A stretch of 64,000 nucleotides of DNA from Plectosphaerella cucumerina (taxonomy: Eukaryota; Ascomycota; Sordariomycetes; Glomerellales; Plectosphaerellaceae): assembly GCA_020746995.1 (NCBI GenBank), contig JAGPXD010000007.1:1488001-1552000 (forward strand). Direction: 5' to 3'. The notes under the pieces are model-generated. The model did not search any database. It saw only the letters and a list, made by a program, of their open reading frames with translations, and was not told where the DNA came from. The first letter of the stretch is position 1. Each line of letters starts with the position of its first letter. The translations under genes and the position numbers were made by a program. Positions 9,099-20,476 of this stretch are shown here, piece after piece.

Positions 9099-10448
9099 CT
9101 ACCACCATGACTTTAGCAAAGACGCCACATAAAGGTAGGAGTACAGAAGCCCATAGTAAATAAGAAAATAAACAATGACAGCGATGACGATGTCCCTCAA
9201 ACACTCCCCAAATGAGTTCCACAAGTATGGTCCTTCGGATTCGGCCCGAGCCCTGGCGAAAACATCGGTGATAGCTTCGGCCCCCGCCCCGGCCTCTGCC
9301 TCAACCTCTGGTGCAGATTCCTCGACAGCCGCATACGTGCGCCGTGGCAAGCGTCCCTCATTCTCATAAAGATGACGGGCATCGCCTGGCTCGTAATGCA
9401 GCGGTCCAAGGCGTTTCAAAGCATTACTCCTCCAAACCATTCGCCGCTTCCACTCGCGCTCGGACGTGCGCATGTCTTTCCACGCGCGGAAGACAAACAC
9501 CTCGCGACGGCCGCTGCCGGCGACCATCTCCTCGAATCCCATTTCAAAGTCCGAGGGACAAGTGGTGCAGGAGAAGTTCATTATTTCTCCAAAGGGTCTT
9601 TCGAATAGAGTCCGCATGTGCACACATAGATCGCCACTCAGCGGATCAGCGCGGTGGGAGCAGGCGTGAAGTGACTTGAGTGCATGCCTCCGAGCGTAAT
9701 ATTCCACTCTCAATGAGTTCCACTCCGTCGGGATAGCTCTGCCGCGTATGTCGCAAGTCATTGTGTATCGCCAGTCTTCGTAGCCAACGTATCGAAGTAA
9801 GGGACCGTTTTCCTCGCTTTCAGTCTTGAATATCTTTGGTACAGCTCGATAATCCAAGTATGTTCTCAGATTGTCTGGGCCCGTGGAGTAAAGTGGAGAG
9901 GACCCGAGACTCGATGAAGTTAAGTCTCCTTGATGAGAGTATGGCGCCATGAGTGCCTCGAGGTGTCTACTGTGGTATGCAGACAGCTGAGCACTCCCGG
10001 TATACTTGAGTGCAAGCTGAACGTGTCTCAGATGGACCCAATAGCTGCCATGATAGCTGGTGAGATACATTGCTTTGCCGTCATGGTAGGATCCAGTGTT
10101 GCTGAATGGATCACTGCATCTGCATGGATACTGGTAATGAAGATGTGCCTTTGAGGGGATGTCCCAGAATCCAGCCTGGTGTATCTTCGCACAGCCAACG
10201 CACACCCAATGATCGAGTGAGGTGTTGGCAAGAGCCTCAGCGAAGGCGAAGCGTCTCTGGAACAGGGAGAGTTTGCGGAAGTTTCCCGGCAAGAAACACT
10301 CGACCACTGCTCTCAGCGTTTTGCAGCTGTGCGACAGATAGAGTAGATCGTAAGGCGGGAGGTACTCGGCAATCATGGACCAAACTTCGAAGGGGAAAGT
10401 TGTCAACGGAGATCCGATTGACATGCTGGAGTCGTTTGTTGCAGACAT
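9099..10448 (-). CDS. F-box protein with C-terminal transmembrane anchor
   Basis: A single-exon protein of 449 residues. The ATG at 10446-10448 (M-S-A-T-N-D-S) is preferred over one 25 codons upstream because the F-box lies close behind it. The F-box is at about residues 15-55 (F-P-F-E-V-W-S-M-I-A-E-Y-L-P-P-Y-D-L-L-Y-L-S-H-S-C). Next comes a Cys-rich segment (C-V-G-C ... Y-P-C-R-C, residues 80-110), as is common in fungal F-box proteins of this type. The C-terminal 30 residues include a strong hydrophobic helix (I-V-I-A-V-I-V-Y-F-L-I-Y-Y). F-box proteins recruit substrates to SCF ubiquitin ligases; here the tail suggests anchoring to a membrane, probably ER or nuclear envelope (inference). 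An acidic, Ala/Glu-rich linker precedes the anchor. Confidence 0.8.
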   Translation of the reverse strand: MSATNDSSMSIGSPLTTFPFEVWSMIAEYLPPYDLLYLSHSCKTLRAVVECFLPGNFRKLSLFQRRFAFAEALANTSLDHWVCVGCAKIHQAGFWDIPSKAHLHYQYPCRCSDPFSNTGSYHDGKAMYLTSYHGSYWVHLRHVQLALKYTGSAQLSAYHSRHLEALMAPYSHQGDLTSSSLGSSPLYSTGPDNLRTYLDYRAVPKIFKTESEENGPLLRYVGYEDWRYTMTCDIRGRAIPTEWNSLRVEYYARRHALKSLHACSHRADPLSGDLCVHMRTLFERPFGEIMNFSCTTCPSDFEMGFEEMVAGSGRREVFVFRAWKDMRTSEREWKRRMVWRSNALKRLGPLHYEPGDARHLYENEGRLPRRTYAAVEESAPEVEAEAGAGAEAITDVFARARAESEGPYLWNSFGECLRDIVIAVIVYFLIYYGLLYSYLYVASLLKSWW

Positions 10449-11399
10449 TGTGATTCGTGTTGGGTCGGACTGTGGCCGGTGTGGTCGAGGAAACCAGAAC
10501 TCCAAATAACAAGAGGGGTGCACAGAAAAATGCTTTCTGAATGAGGTTCCTGTTTATATGTTTACAGAAAAGATCTCAGACCTCATAGTTTCCAGTCGTT
10601 TTGTGCGAAACGGGGGCGAAAAGGGGGCGTTGAAGGCGTTCTTTGGCTGTTTTGCATGTCGAGGCGGGAATCCATCCACCAAGCCATGATGAAGTTGAGG
10701 AGTTGTGGTCATAGCTAGTGCCAATTCATTGCAACTTCAAAGCTGCTCTGAACCTCAGATGGTCCTCTCTAGTTACAGTCGACGCGTCCTGGAGATCAAT
10801 CTTAGCACAAGATGGATCCATCTGCTGGTTGATTCTGTGTCTTCAACTGAGGTGAGTAATGTGCTCTCTTGCTCCCGTCTTCTGAAAATTTTTCTAGCAG
10901 ATCACTCACAGCAGACGTTTGTAGCTGCCAGCTGAATACAAGAAAACACACGCAACAGGGCACCAGACGTGTTTCGAGCGATCAAATTCTCGATTCATTT
11001 CAATGCGTGCGTGAAGATCAACGGTTCACAGTCCAAGATGTACTGAATCCCAAGCCAACAGATGTCAAGTCCGATCAATGTCGTCCGTCTCGTTCTCCCA
11101 TATATCCAGTAACTTGGAGCCACGAAGTTTCAGCAAGAACATGCACCTTGAAGGTGAGCTGATCGAGGCGGGACGTTGTTGAAGGTCAGGTGTTCGCAAA
11201 AAAGTCTTTCGCTGGGAGGCATTGTGCCGCGAAGGAGGATCGCTTCGAGAGGAGGACTGTCGGGTCTCACTTGGCTTCGCGCTCCCGAGAGGCTACTAGA
11301 CCCAGCAACCGCCGCTGAGGTGTGAGACACTGCTGGGACCACCCACCCAACCGCACTCTGTATGTTTCACACGCCCAGGTGCAGGCGAGGGGTTGTATT
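10449..11399. other. intergenic region
   Basis: About 950 bases upstream of the F-box gene. No supported gene, RNA or repeat. Confidence 0.5.
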
Positions 11400-11714
11400 T
11401 TATATCGCGCCCAGCCCGGCGCCCCTCGGTGTAGTCAGCGTTCGGTCATCACTGCCAAGCTGTTCCTCGTCAAGCACCTCCTCGATGCTTGCCAGCCTGG
11501 CGTGGAGGATCCCAAAGTCCTCTTCAAGCATCTTGACTCGCTCTCGGAGGGAGGCATTCTCGGCGAGAAGCTGCCCCGCGAGTTGCGGCTCGCGGAGGGG
11601 AAAACAGGAGAAAAATCTGTAACTTACGTTTAGTTGAAGGATGCCCATAACCAACGTCACCATCACGAAGCCAATGGCGACAAATGCGCCGAAAGCGTCC
11701 CCCGGCAGCGCCAT
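11400..11714 (-). CDS. small single-TM coiled-coil protein
   Basis: Proposed exons 11628-11714 and 11400-11570 with a 57-nt intron (strong donor GTAAGT, acceptor GGCAG) give 85 residues. Because the intron length is a multiple of three, the unspliced frame is also open and yields 104 residues. Residues 5-27 are one hydrophobic helix (F-G-A-F-V-A-I-G-F-V-M-V-T-L-V-M-G). The rest is a heptad-like helix (L-L-A-E-N-A-S-L-R-E-R-V-K-M-L-E-E-D-F) ending in a short polar tail. The frame extends upstream to 11888 but the ATG at 11712-11714 starts the coherent part. Function unknown. Small anchored coiled coils of this design occur in fungi as organelle or septal tethers, but that is only analogy. Confidence 0.5.
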   Translation of the reverse strand: MALPGDAFGAFVAIGFVMVTLVMGILQLNVSYRFFSCFPLREPQLAGQLLAENASLRERVKMLEEDFGILHARLASIEEVLDEEQLGSDDRTLTTPRGAGLGAI

Positions 11715-13016
11715 GACGTTGGTTGTCGTGGAAGAAAAGATGGGACGCAAAACATGAAGATGTGATGAGCTTGTGTTCCGGAACATCTGGTCTGGGTTGT
11801 TCCTGATCTGAGGTGTAACTCTGTTGCTGCTTCCTCGCCGGTAGAGCGGCAAGGTGTGGCTGGAGATATCGGCCCGTCCCAGTCCCATGGCTCAACCTGG
11901 CCCGGCTGGGCAGTTGTACAGGTTGGAACGAAGAATGAACGGAAGGCAGAAGACAGATGCATTAGGTTCTGCATTGAACTTAAAGGATCACGAGTGTCAA
12001 GCTCAGGAGCGGAATACGATAGATGCATATATGTGAGGCCTGGGACTGGCTGTAAGGCGTGCCTCAGTTTTTGGGGAATTTGATAACATTAATGGTTAGT
12101 GCGACACAACCTGTACTTTTGGTTCTGTTGGTCTGATACTCTCTCCAATTGATGTGATTTCACCAATACTGGATCTCAGTTCGAGAAACTTAACCACTTC
12201 CCTGGTGCCTGGCAAGATTCGGATTCACGATGCAGGTTAGATAACTAACAGAGTAGGAGCACCCTGTCAGCCTCATGTCATCGCTCAAGATATTCCTTCT
12301 CCATGTGATACCGATGTCGACTGGGTTTCTGGGGCAAGAGAGGATTTGGAGGTCTTGGTGGCTTCCTCGGAGTCGGGCATACTCTTCTTAAGTCAGCAGG
12401 TGCAGAGCAGTGTTCTTTCCTGACAAGCGTGATTCGCTCCAGTTGTAGAACGAGACTCGATCCACTGGCAGACAGTCCAAGGACCGACCAGGGACTGCGC
12501 TGTCGCTTTTGACAATTTCAAATCAGTAACTTTTTATTTGGCCCATGCCCCGAGTATTTGCTGGAGGCTTATAAATCAAACAGTCAGGTTCTTTCAAGCC
12601 GACATTAATGCTGATGCCACAGACGGAAGCAACATCTCGAAGCTCATGCCATCAGCACTTTGTTTGGCTAAGACGCGAAGTGGCTCTTGAGACCGATGTC
12701 ACTGAAGCCAGCGTTACCGATTCTTAAAACCCAATAAGGAAGGAAGAGAGCAAGGGTACAGGCTGGCCAGTCACAGCAGCGACAGTGGATCGTCGCCTGT
12801 AAGCGCTATTCCGTAAAGAGCTAGTTTCGTCGAGCTGCATGTCGGCCATCTGACCGTTGGAAGATGAGTAAGCAGACCGTCCCGCCCACCTCATCTTACC
12901 TCCCCCTCGACCACAAACCCCCTTCCCAAGAAACATCAGAACGCCATGTTCTCAGCGCCGCCTTCGTCATCTGAAGCCTGAGACTTCTGATACTTCACGC
13001 CAAAAGATTCGCAATC
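11715..13016. other. long intergenic region, divergent promoters
   Basis: About 1.3 kb between the divergently transcribed small membrane protein and the Zn2Cys6 regulator. Base composition is more AT-rich than the flanking genes around 12.06-12.65 kb. No open frame of interest. Confidence 0.5.
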
Positions 13017-14725
13017 ATGGGCAGAATTTCGACCAGCGGCTACTGCCTGACCTGCCGCCAACGTCGTGTCAAGTGCGGTGAGTGTCCCTTTCCTCGTCGA
13101 CGACCACCAGCCCGTCCCACAGGAAGCTCGGCGTGACACGGCTCCTGCCGTTCATCTACCGGCATGAGTTCTAATGTGCCAAAGACCGCGGCAAGCCCAC
13201 TTGCCAGAGATGCGCAAAATCAGGCCACCGTTGTCAAGGCTACGAGGGGCTGGTCATCCGCATGGACAAGTGGTGTCCCCCAAGTGCCCCGGCGAAGACG
13301 GCCACCCCCCTCCTGCGAAGCCCGCCCCTCCTGAAAGTTACCTCTTGGAGCTCGGCGCCACTCATGAGTCGCGAGCCCGCCGTCAACCCGGCTGCCGGCG
13401 CCGACCCCATGCTGGCCATGCCCGCCGCGGCAGACACCTTGGACCACTGGGTGTCTCATTATCAGTGGGGCCCCTGGTGGAAGTTTGTGCTGCAGTTCGG
13501 CCTGCGCACCGATGCGTCGGGCGCCGCGCACAAGGCCGCCTCCTCTCTTCTCTCGGGCTACTACGCCAAGCACAAGGGGAACAACAAGGTTTTCCTGGAG
13601 AGCAGGCGGTACTATGGAGAGAGCTTGGCACTGGTATCTCAGGCTCTGACATTCAACTCTCAAGACAGCCTGCCTATGCTGGTGCTTCCCATCATGATCA
13701 TGAGCATGCACCCTGTAAATCCCCTTCTCAGCTTGTCACTTAACTCCCAGCTGAGACTTGCAGTATGTCTTTGACAGCTCCATCGAGTTCGAGCACCACA
13801 TCGGCCTCGGGATCGTCCTGGAGAAGTGTGGGCCTGTCAACTTCCAGCGGCTCCCGGGGTTGTTTAGATCATGCAGGTCCATCATCGTAAGTGCCTCTCT
13901 GCCCCCCACGCTTGCCTACATCTCCGCTGACCTGGCCAGGTGTGCCAATCTTATGCCAGACGGGAGCGCACGTTCCTGGAGGATTCCCGTTGGGGGACCG
14001 TTCCATTCGTTCTGGAGGGGAAAACGACGATGGACTACCTATACGACTCCGCCATCTACATCCCGGGCCTCTTCGAAGACCTACATGCAATGAGAGCCGG
14101 CACGAAGAAGAACGACTACAAGTGGCTGGCGAAGCGACAAAAGGACCTGCAGCGGCAGCTCGATGCCTGGCACGCCAAATGGGAGACCGAACGACCCCGC
14201 AACGTCGAGGTAGTGCCAGAGCCATCCCCCGACGGCAGCCGACAGACCAATGTCCACCCTTTCCTGATCAAGTACTGCACCGTGAACCGGGCCATCGAGA
14301 AACTCGTCCACTTCACCTCCAGCCTCTATCTTGACAAGCTCGGCGAATTGGTCGCCGAGGGCCCCAACCCGCCGCCTGCGTCCACTGAGCCGCGGGCCCC
14401 GTCTGCTGCACTTGTCCAGATGGCCCTGCTATGTGAGTGGGTCACCAAGGAGCTGGCCAGGTGCCGCACCTCCTGTCTCCTTGCCCCCGTTCCCATCGCT
14501 ATCGTCTACTGCGCTCTCAAGGACCTCGGCGGGCCTGGGGATGAGCTGGCCTACAGAATGGCAACTTCCTGCAAGGTCGGCCCGGATGAGATCCGGCAGC
14601 TCGAGGGGTACAACATTTGGAAGCCCGCAAACGTGCCGCCGGCACTGCCGTCGGTGATGGAAAAGTGCGAGTCAAGATTTGCTCGTGGTGAAATTGGACG
14701 GTTGCGAGTTGAGGAAGTGTGTTGA
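13017..14725 (+). CDS. Zn(II)2Cys6 transcription factor
   Basis: Four exons: 13017-13077, 13185-13714, 13764-13886 and 13940-14725 (introns of 107, 49 and 53 nt, all GT-AG, all joins in frame), giving 499 residues. The N-terminus is a complete binuclear zinc cluster with Cys at residues 10, 13, 20, 27, 30 and 37 (spacing C-x2-C-x6-C-x6-C-x2-C-x6-C). The first intron interrupts the cluster after C20. The remainder lacks the long Fungal_trans domain and resembles the shorter regulators with a DUF3468-like effector region, including the pattern C-G-P-x-N-F-Q near 225 and C-Q-S-Y-A-R-R-E-R-T-F near 240. The target is unknown. Its neighbours are a Sat4-type membrane protein and a transporter, so it could control nearby accessory genes. 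Confidence 0.85.
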
Positions 14726-15422
14726 GTGTGAGGTGTTGGGTTCATAAGGTAGCACTCTTCAAGCAACAAATGCGTGCTGTGCGGTCGGTGGCGGTGTTCA
14801 AGAAGCAATATCAATGATGTTTCTGCTCCTCTTTGACCAGTGGTGACTGTGGTGTGGTGACGTTGATGGAGGGCTTGTTGTTGCTCGAAATGACAAGGCC
14901 CGCCGCCGTCAGCTGTCCACTCCGAGCCGCAGCCTGCAGATGAGAGGCGCTGTTGCATAACTTGCAGGAGACGTTTCCCTCACTCCCAGACCCAATCTGA
15001 CGAGTTGGGTCGCGACATGGTGGTTGACGACGGTTGAAGGTCAAGGGAATGGGTGGAAACATGCTGTGGCGGGCCTTGTTAAACAATTCTGGCGGCACTC
15101 CAGCATCAAGCAGCAGGCATGCGATGTTCTTATAACAGCAAGCCATGGCTGCAAAAGCTTGAGGCTGTGCGGGTCTGGGCCCTCTGTTGGCCAGCCTGCC
15201 GCTTAAGTCGGTGTCTTTCCGCGTATAGATAAGCAGCCTCGTCTTGGATTGACTCAGCTCCAGCTGCACATGTGGCGATGGATATGAAGTTGCCCAGGCA
15301 GCATCATGGTGTCTGCGGGAGAAAATGGGTTTGGCCTCGGCTGCCGCCTAGATAAGCGTCACTCGTCAAAACAGGTCGAAATTTGGTGTTTCATCTCATT
15401 GCATTGAGTAGCAAGCTACACG
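14726..15422. other. intergenic region between convergent genes
   Basis: 697 bases between the 3' ends of the regulator and the Sat4-type gene. A 152-codon frame on the minus strand (14811-15269) is open and has mixed codon use, but no domain, so it is not called. Confidence 0.4.
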
Positions 15423-16673
15423 TCAGGCTCCAGCCCCAGGACTCCGTGATCTCGGTGGTTCTGGCCGCTCCTGCGGAATGCTGGAGGTGCGGTTTTCTCG
15501 CAGCTCGATCTGAGGGCTCAATGAGCTCGAAGTGATCTGCTTCATCCATGGTTGGTCGACCCCGTCCGCATCGTGAATGTGAGGCAGGCTGATGTCCGAG
15601 ATCTCGCCGAGTCGTGGACTCATGGCCGAGTTCGAGTGGGCTTCCAACTGCCGGACTGCGAGACTGGGCCGGCTGAGGCTATCTGGGTCTGCGGTTGAGA
15701 GACCGGGGACGATCTTGCGGAAGATGGGGCGGAGCAGCGCGAGGCAGCCTGGGTAGAGTCAGCATAGGGCTGGTACACCAAAAGAGAAGACTCACTGGCG
15801 AATACGGCGAGCTGGACCTCTACAGTCCCCCATATCATCGACAGGGCAAGTTGGTGGGGAAGCTCGATCGAGTTGGCATCATATCGCGTGCTTTGAACAA
15901 TTTGAAAGGCCGAGGCGATGCAGACGCTATTCCCAAGTCAACGGGTGAGTTCCTCTGTGTCACAGCCAACTTACAGAAAGCCGCATGAGAAGAGGCCAAT
16001 CACAGCAATTTTCTGGCCAAGGCGCAGTTGGATCTTCAAAACCTCAAAAATCGGCAAGGCCACGATGATGCAGTCCAGCAGGGTGTGCGTCACATCCGTG
16101 GCGAGGTAGTAGGTAGCAACGTTGACCCAACAGCTGCCCTCGACCGACCTGTCCCAGTAGTAGTGGACAGGCGAGCACCTGAAGATGGTGAAGAAGGTCC
16201 TGATGCCTATCCATACCAGACAAGTGGCGATAAGGATGATGATGGGCCAGCGAATCGAGGAGAACTGGAACACCCGAAGGTAAAAGGTGAGAACGGCCAG
16301 CTTGGATAGACAGATGGACCAGGAGTAGAAGAACTCGCTGATCCACAAGACAAGATACGATCGGCCGAGGTAGTAGTCGATTTGCTCCCGCGGGAGGTGT
16401 CCTATTGTCTGGCCCAGCTTGAAATGAACGGTCCAGACCAGCACGAGAGCCGAGTATCCGACGGCGAAGACCTGGAAGTCGACAAAGTCAGCGAAAGCCG
16501 AGGATGGGAAACTCGCGACGGGTTGGACGTACCCACGCGGCGACGGAGAAGCAGTCGTCCCAGCCCAGGCCCATACGCGTCATTCGGCGCGCGCAGATGC
16601 GCAGGACGAGCGCCGCGGCGGCAAAGGGCATGACGGTGATCACACCCGCCCAGATGTTAGGGACGAGACTCAT
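15423..16673 (-). CDS. Sat4/rhodopsin-like seven-TM integral membrane protein
   Basis: Four exons: 16533-16673, 15975-16471, 15796-15926 and 15423-15748, with introns of 61, 48 and 47 nt (donors GTACGT, GTAAGT, GTGAGT; CTGAC branch points before the first and third acceptors). From the ATG at 16671-16673 this gives 364 residues. It has the Sat4-family hallmarks: a TM1 region followed by the basic R-I-C-A-R-R loop, G-W-D-D-C-F at the start of TM2, seven hydrophobic segments through about residue 245, the motif R-C-S-P-V-H-Y-Y-W-D in an outer loop, and a polar Ser/Pro-rich tail of about 100 residues. The true N-terminus is uncertain, because the frame stays open upstream to a good polypyrimidine/CAG acceptor near 16750. 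Function unknown; some relatives are PTH11-like receptors. Confidence 0.85.
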
Positions 16674-17508
16674 GCTGGCCTGCAAGGGCGTGTCGTCATT
16701 GAAGAGGCATTGGTATCGGAGGCATTCGAATGCGGTGATGGTCTCGAGCTGAAGAAGTTGAATTGAAGAAAAAGGAAAAATCGAAGATAAGGATTGAGGG
16801 TGGTGTGACGTGATCTGGCCGTGGGAGGACAGGGAACCTTCTGTTGCTCCAGGATTGTGTGGCAGCGAGTCATCCGTCCATTGGCTTCCCTGCAGCTGGG
16901 TGTGCCGGGGAACGGCACTTGGGGGAGGGGCTTGGGGATCTTCATGCTTGCCTTGCTCGGTCTAGCTCTCGAACGGCTGTGTGGGGGAACCTGGCACCGG
17001 GCTCGCTAGGCCCGAAGGGGCGAGGCCTGACGACGGCGAGCCCGAGTCAGGCTGGACGGTTGAGATGCGGGGGATCCTTTGCTTGTTCTGTGTGATGGTC
17101 GGAGATGTCGAGGCAGACCGCGTGTCTCGCACGTGCGACGGAGGTTGTGGTCGGTGAAGGAGACGTTTGGGTGCTGACTCTGAAAGGGGCTTGGCCTCGG
17201 CCTTATCTGAGGATCGGCGGGGTACTACTCATGAAATCAGCCTTTGGGAGGTACGAGAGGTCCGGTTGTGTTTGTACAAGCTGTACGAGCAGGATGGGCG
17301 GTCTTGAGGCTCAGGGCCTCGGTGAGCGGAATGGGCCCGGTGAAGCCCCTTTCCGCCCTGCTTCTGATGATGGCGATGGTGACACATGTGTAAGGTATAC
17401 AGCAGGGCTGATGTTAGATGGAAATCGGATTATTCTAGACTATTCTTGACGTGACTGGTATGGAAACACCCGACAACCTTGTGCTCCTCCGGCAGTACCC
17501 AACCTGGC
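16674..17508. other. intergenic region
   Basis: About 835 bases. The segment 16674-16750 may be an upstream coding exon or 5' leader of the Sat4-type gene. The rest shows nothing recognisable. Confidence 0.5.
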
Positions 17509-19430
17509 TCAGACAACCGTGGGCCTGGTGAGGGCCTTCTGCCTCAGCTCCTTGGCGTGGAGGTAGCGAATGGCAAAGGTTGTGGCGATGAGAGCGACCG
17601 CAATGCCCACCATAGTCGGGTAACCTTTGGGGTAGGCCGGAGCCTCGGTGACCTTCCAGATCAGCAGGGGCAGCCAAGCCTGGAAGACGTAGGCAATCTC
17701 GTTCATGCTGCCGGTGACCAGGGCTCTCTCCTCGTTGTCGTCCTTGCAGATCTCATGGGCCCATGCGAACGTCAAGCCGGAGATGCCGCCTCCAAAGCCG
17801 GCCAGGAGGAAACTGGCCCATTTGAGGCCGTCGGGGATGTTCCAAATGGAAAGACTGATGTAGACGAAGATGTTGACCAGACCGGAGAAGACAATGGGAG
17901 GCCATCTGGCGCCGCGGAAGATGGTGTCGCTCGACCAGGCGTACATGAGCGTCGTGACGATAACCACGACGGAAGTCAGGGTCGGGTAGGTGTTGACGTC
18001 CTTGAGGCTGTATCCCTCGCCCTTCAGCCACAGCTGGAAACCAGGCTGAGCCATACCGCCGCATCCGTTGTTGAAGAAGACGTAGAGAGCGGTGAGAAGG
18101 TAGATGTGCCAGCTTTTGAAGATCTTGAGGACCTTGGCCTTGGTGAAGGGGGCACGGTTGGCGCGGCCCTCGAGCTCCATGCGCTTCTTGGCCATGGCGA
18201 TGTCGTCCTTTGTGAAGTACCAGGCCTTTGTGATCTCGGGGAGGTCGGGCATGAGGAAGAAGCCGGCGATGGAGATGGGGAGCGAGATGATGGTGTTGAT
18301 GATGAAGAGCCACTGCCAGCCGTGGTAGCCGTGGAGGCCGTCGAGGTTGATGGCACCGGCCATTAGGTATCCGGAGAACATGCTGCCGATGGCGCCGCTG
18401 ACGTGGAAGATGCAGCTTCTCTTGGCGAGTTCGTCACCGCGGTACCAGCCTAGGGTCGTCAGTTAGGGCTCAAGGGGGAAGGGCAGGGGAGTGGGTGAGC
18501 GGGCTTACTGCCGATGATGTACTGCATGCCCTGGGATAGCGTTAGTACTTGAAGAGCCCTAATGATGGGATGATGCTTACAGGGTAGAAGACAGACTCAG
18601 CCAGTCCGATGAAGAAACGGAGAACGATGAGATGGGTCGAGTTCTTGCATTTTGCCAGGAGGATGGTCAAGACGGACCAACTGTCAGGGTCAATATGGCG
18701 GAAAAAAGTGACACGAATTCAGGGACACCAACGTGAGCTCGCAGGCTGGGATCCAGATGGAAGGACGGATGCGGGTGAGGAGGAGGTTGCTATTGCAGTT
18801 GTCAGTCATTGAACAAGTAAGGTGGTGATGAGGCAAGGTGGGCGGGGCGCATTAGGGGCTGTTCAGGGGCTGTTCAGGGGCTGCTCAGGGGCTGTTCAGG
18901 GACTCCTCAGGCAGGGCTGACTCCAAGTCATCGCTGCAGAACTTTTGGTGACCAACTGAACTTACCTGGGGATTTCGCCAAGGACGTAACCAACGGTCCA
19001 GGCGGTCTGGATGTAGTTGAGCTCGTTGCCAAAGAGGCCCAAGTCCTCACGCATGCCCGAGACATAGGCGTTGTTGATGTTGACCTGGTCGAGATACCTG
19101 CGGATGTCAGTCGGGCTCTTTTTCTCACGGATCACTGTCCGTGCGTGCTCACTTGATGAAGTAGCCCAGCGAAGCCATGGTCAAGAGAATGCCATCGAGC
19201 TTGAAGAGGAATTTCCTCTCAGCAGGTGACTTGTCGAGTGTGTCCCAGATGTAGCTGCGCCACGTCTTGACAGGCTTGTCGAGGATGAGCTGGCTGGCGC
19301 CGTCACTGGGCGTGTGCGTCCCATCGGCCGAGGTGACCGAGGCAGCGACGTTCTTCTGGTCCGCCGCGGGAGGCGTGTCTGTGCCCGAGGGCGAAGGCGC
19401 GGGAGCCTTGGAGTCGATGGCAGTTCCCAT
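17509..19430 (-). CDS. MFS transporter, Dal5/Liz1 (anion:cation symporter) family
   Basis: Six exons: 19153-19430, 18966-19097, 18733-18789, 18581-18680, 18509-18530 and 17509-18449, 509 residues. Every join preserves the family pattern: Y-L-D-Q-V-N-I-N-N-A-Y after TM1, G-E-I-P-S-N-L at the end of TM2, R-F-F-I-G-L-A-E-S in TM4, and G-S-W-Y-R-x-x-E. Twelve TM segments are expected and visible. The long polar N-tail (about 70 residues, Thr/Ser/Pro-rich) is typical of fungal members. Closest named relatives by pattern are the pantothenate (Liz1/Fen2) and allantoate (Dal5) permeases, proton symporters of the plasma membrane; the true substrate is open. It is divergent from the TauD-type dioxygenase. 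Oddities: a 22-nt exon, a non-consensus GTTGGT donor, and a tandem repeat in intron 2. Confidence 0.88.
18854..18908. repeat. 11-bp tandem repeat (5 units) in a transporter intron
   Basis: Five head-to-tail units of AGGGGCTGTTC. Units 1, 2 and 4 are identical, unit 3 has one change (TGCTC) and unit 5 is diverged (AGGGACTCCTC). The array lies in the 176-nt second intron of the MFS gene, between a donor at 18965 and an acceptor at 18790. Confidence 0.9.
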
Positions 19431-20476
19431 GGTGAGAGGCTGTCAGACAAATGATCGAGTGTCGACGTCGTAGGAGTGAGCCAAACGGGGGACGAGACGA
19501 GAGAGGGCAGATCAGGCACCGTGATCGCACAAGTACTCACTGCAGTCTGTCCCTCCTTCACCACTGGCGATCCTTCGGACCATCTTATATTCTCTCGAGG
19601 CACCTCGCCCAGATGCCGTGCCCGGACAATATCGCGAGCATCCTGGCCCTCAATGCATGGCGTCATGAGCATTTTTCCACACCCCGACCAGCACGATAAT
19701 GCCGGCGAGTCAGAGCGGCCGATGGTCCTGGGGGGTCCGACTGTCGTTCGTTCGTTCGCCTCCGTCCCTCCTCAGGGCGTTTCTCCGGGGAGCAACGCTG
19801 TGAAGGGTCCCCCACGCCAGCATGACCTTGCGTCGGCGTCGCAGCGCCTGCGGAGCCTCTCTTCCCTCCAGGACCCTCCACTGATGCCGCCGGCACCTCG
19901 CCCCCCAGGAAACACCACTCCTACGCCGATCCCCGCTGGCTCGTCCCCCGAGAACCGGCCGGAGCACCCGCTGGAGGTCCGGCGAGCCTCCAATGACAGC
20001 GCATGGCGGCCGTCGAATCAAGCATTGTCGCCATCCTCCCTGCAGATTTGCTCATTGGGGAGGCCGACAGTGATTCCCGCAGGACCGCACGCCTGATCGG
20101 CCCACGTCCTTCGGCGGTGGCGCCGGTACGGGCCGTACGGGTTGTGAGTGGCTGGCGTTGCGGCCGATGGGCTCGCTCGCCATCCGTCGCGCCGATGAGG
20201 CCACCGATAGAACCTGGCCAGGCGTCGTGGGGGGCGACCCAAAGGCCCGACGGGAGGCGCTGAGCCAAGAGGGGGTAGGGCTCCGGGGGATGACGCCGCT
20301 GGACGGGCGAAGACGCCACCGGGGAGTTGGCGTCGGCGGGGGGAGTTAAAGCTGGGGTCTGGGCCGGGATCAGGGGCCTCACTGAAGCCATCGCTAAGTC
20401 AAACCCGCCTGGGCATTGTTCCACAGAGAGCCAAACGCAACCGCAATAGCACCCACAGCACCAAGACAACACCAAC
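19431..20476. promoter_or_regulatory. shared divergent promoter region, transporter/TauD
   Basis: 1046 bases between two start codons pointing away from each other. No coding sequence is supported here. The layout suggests co-regulation of the transporter and the dioxygenase; I did not find a binding site strong enough to name. Confidence 0.5.

Noticed and set aside
14811..15269. 152-codon open frame on the minus strand
   Set aside because: Codon use is mixed and there is no domain, signal or splice support; it lies between two convergent genes where untranslated tails are expected.
19476..20096. 206-codon plus-strand frame between the transporter and TauD genes
   Set aside because: Pro/Ser/Arg-rich product with a similar frame on the opposite strand; it fits a GC-rich promoter region, not a gene.
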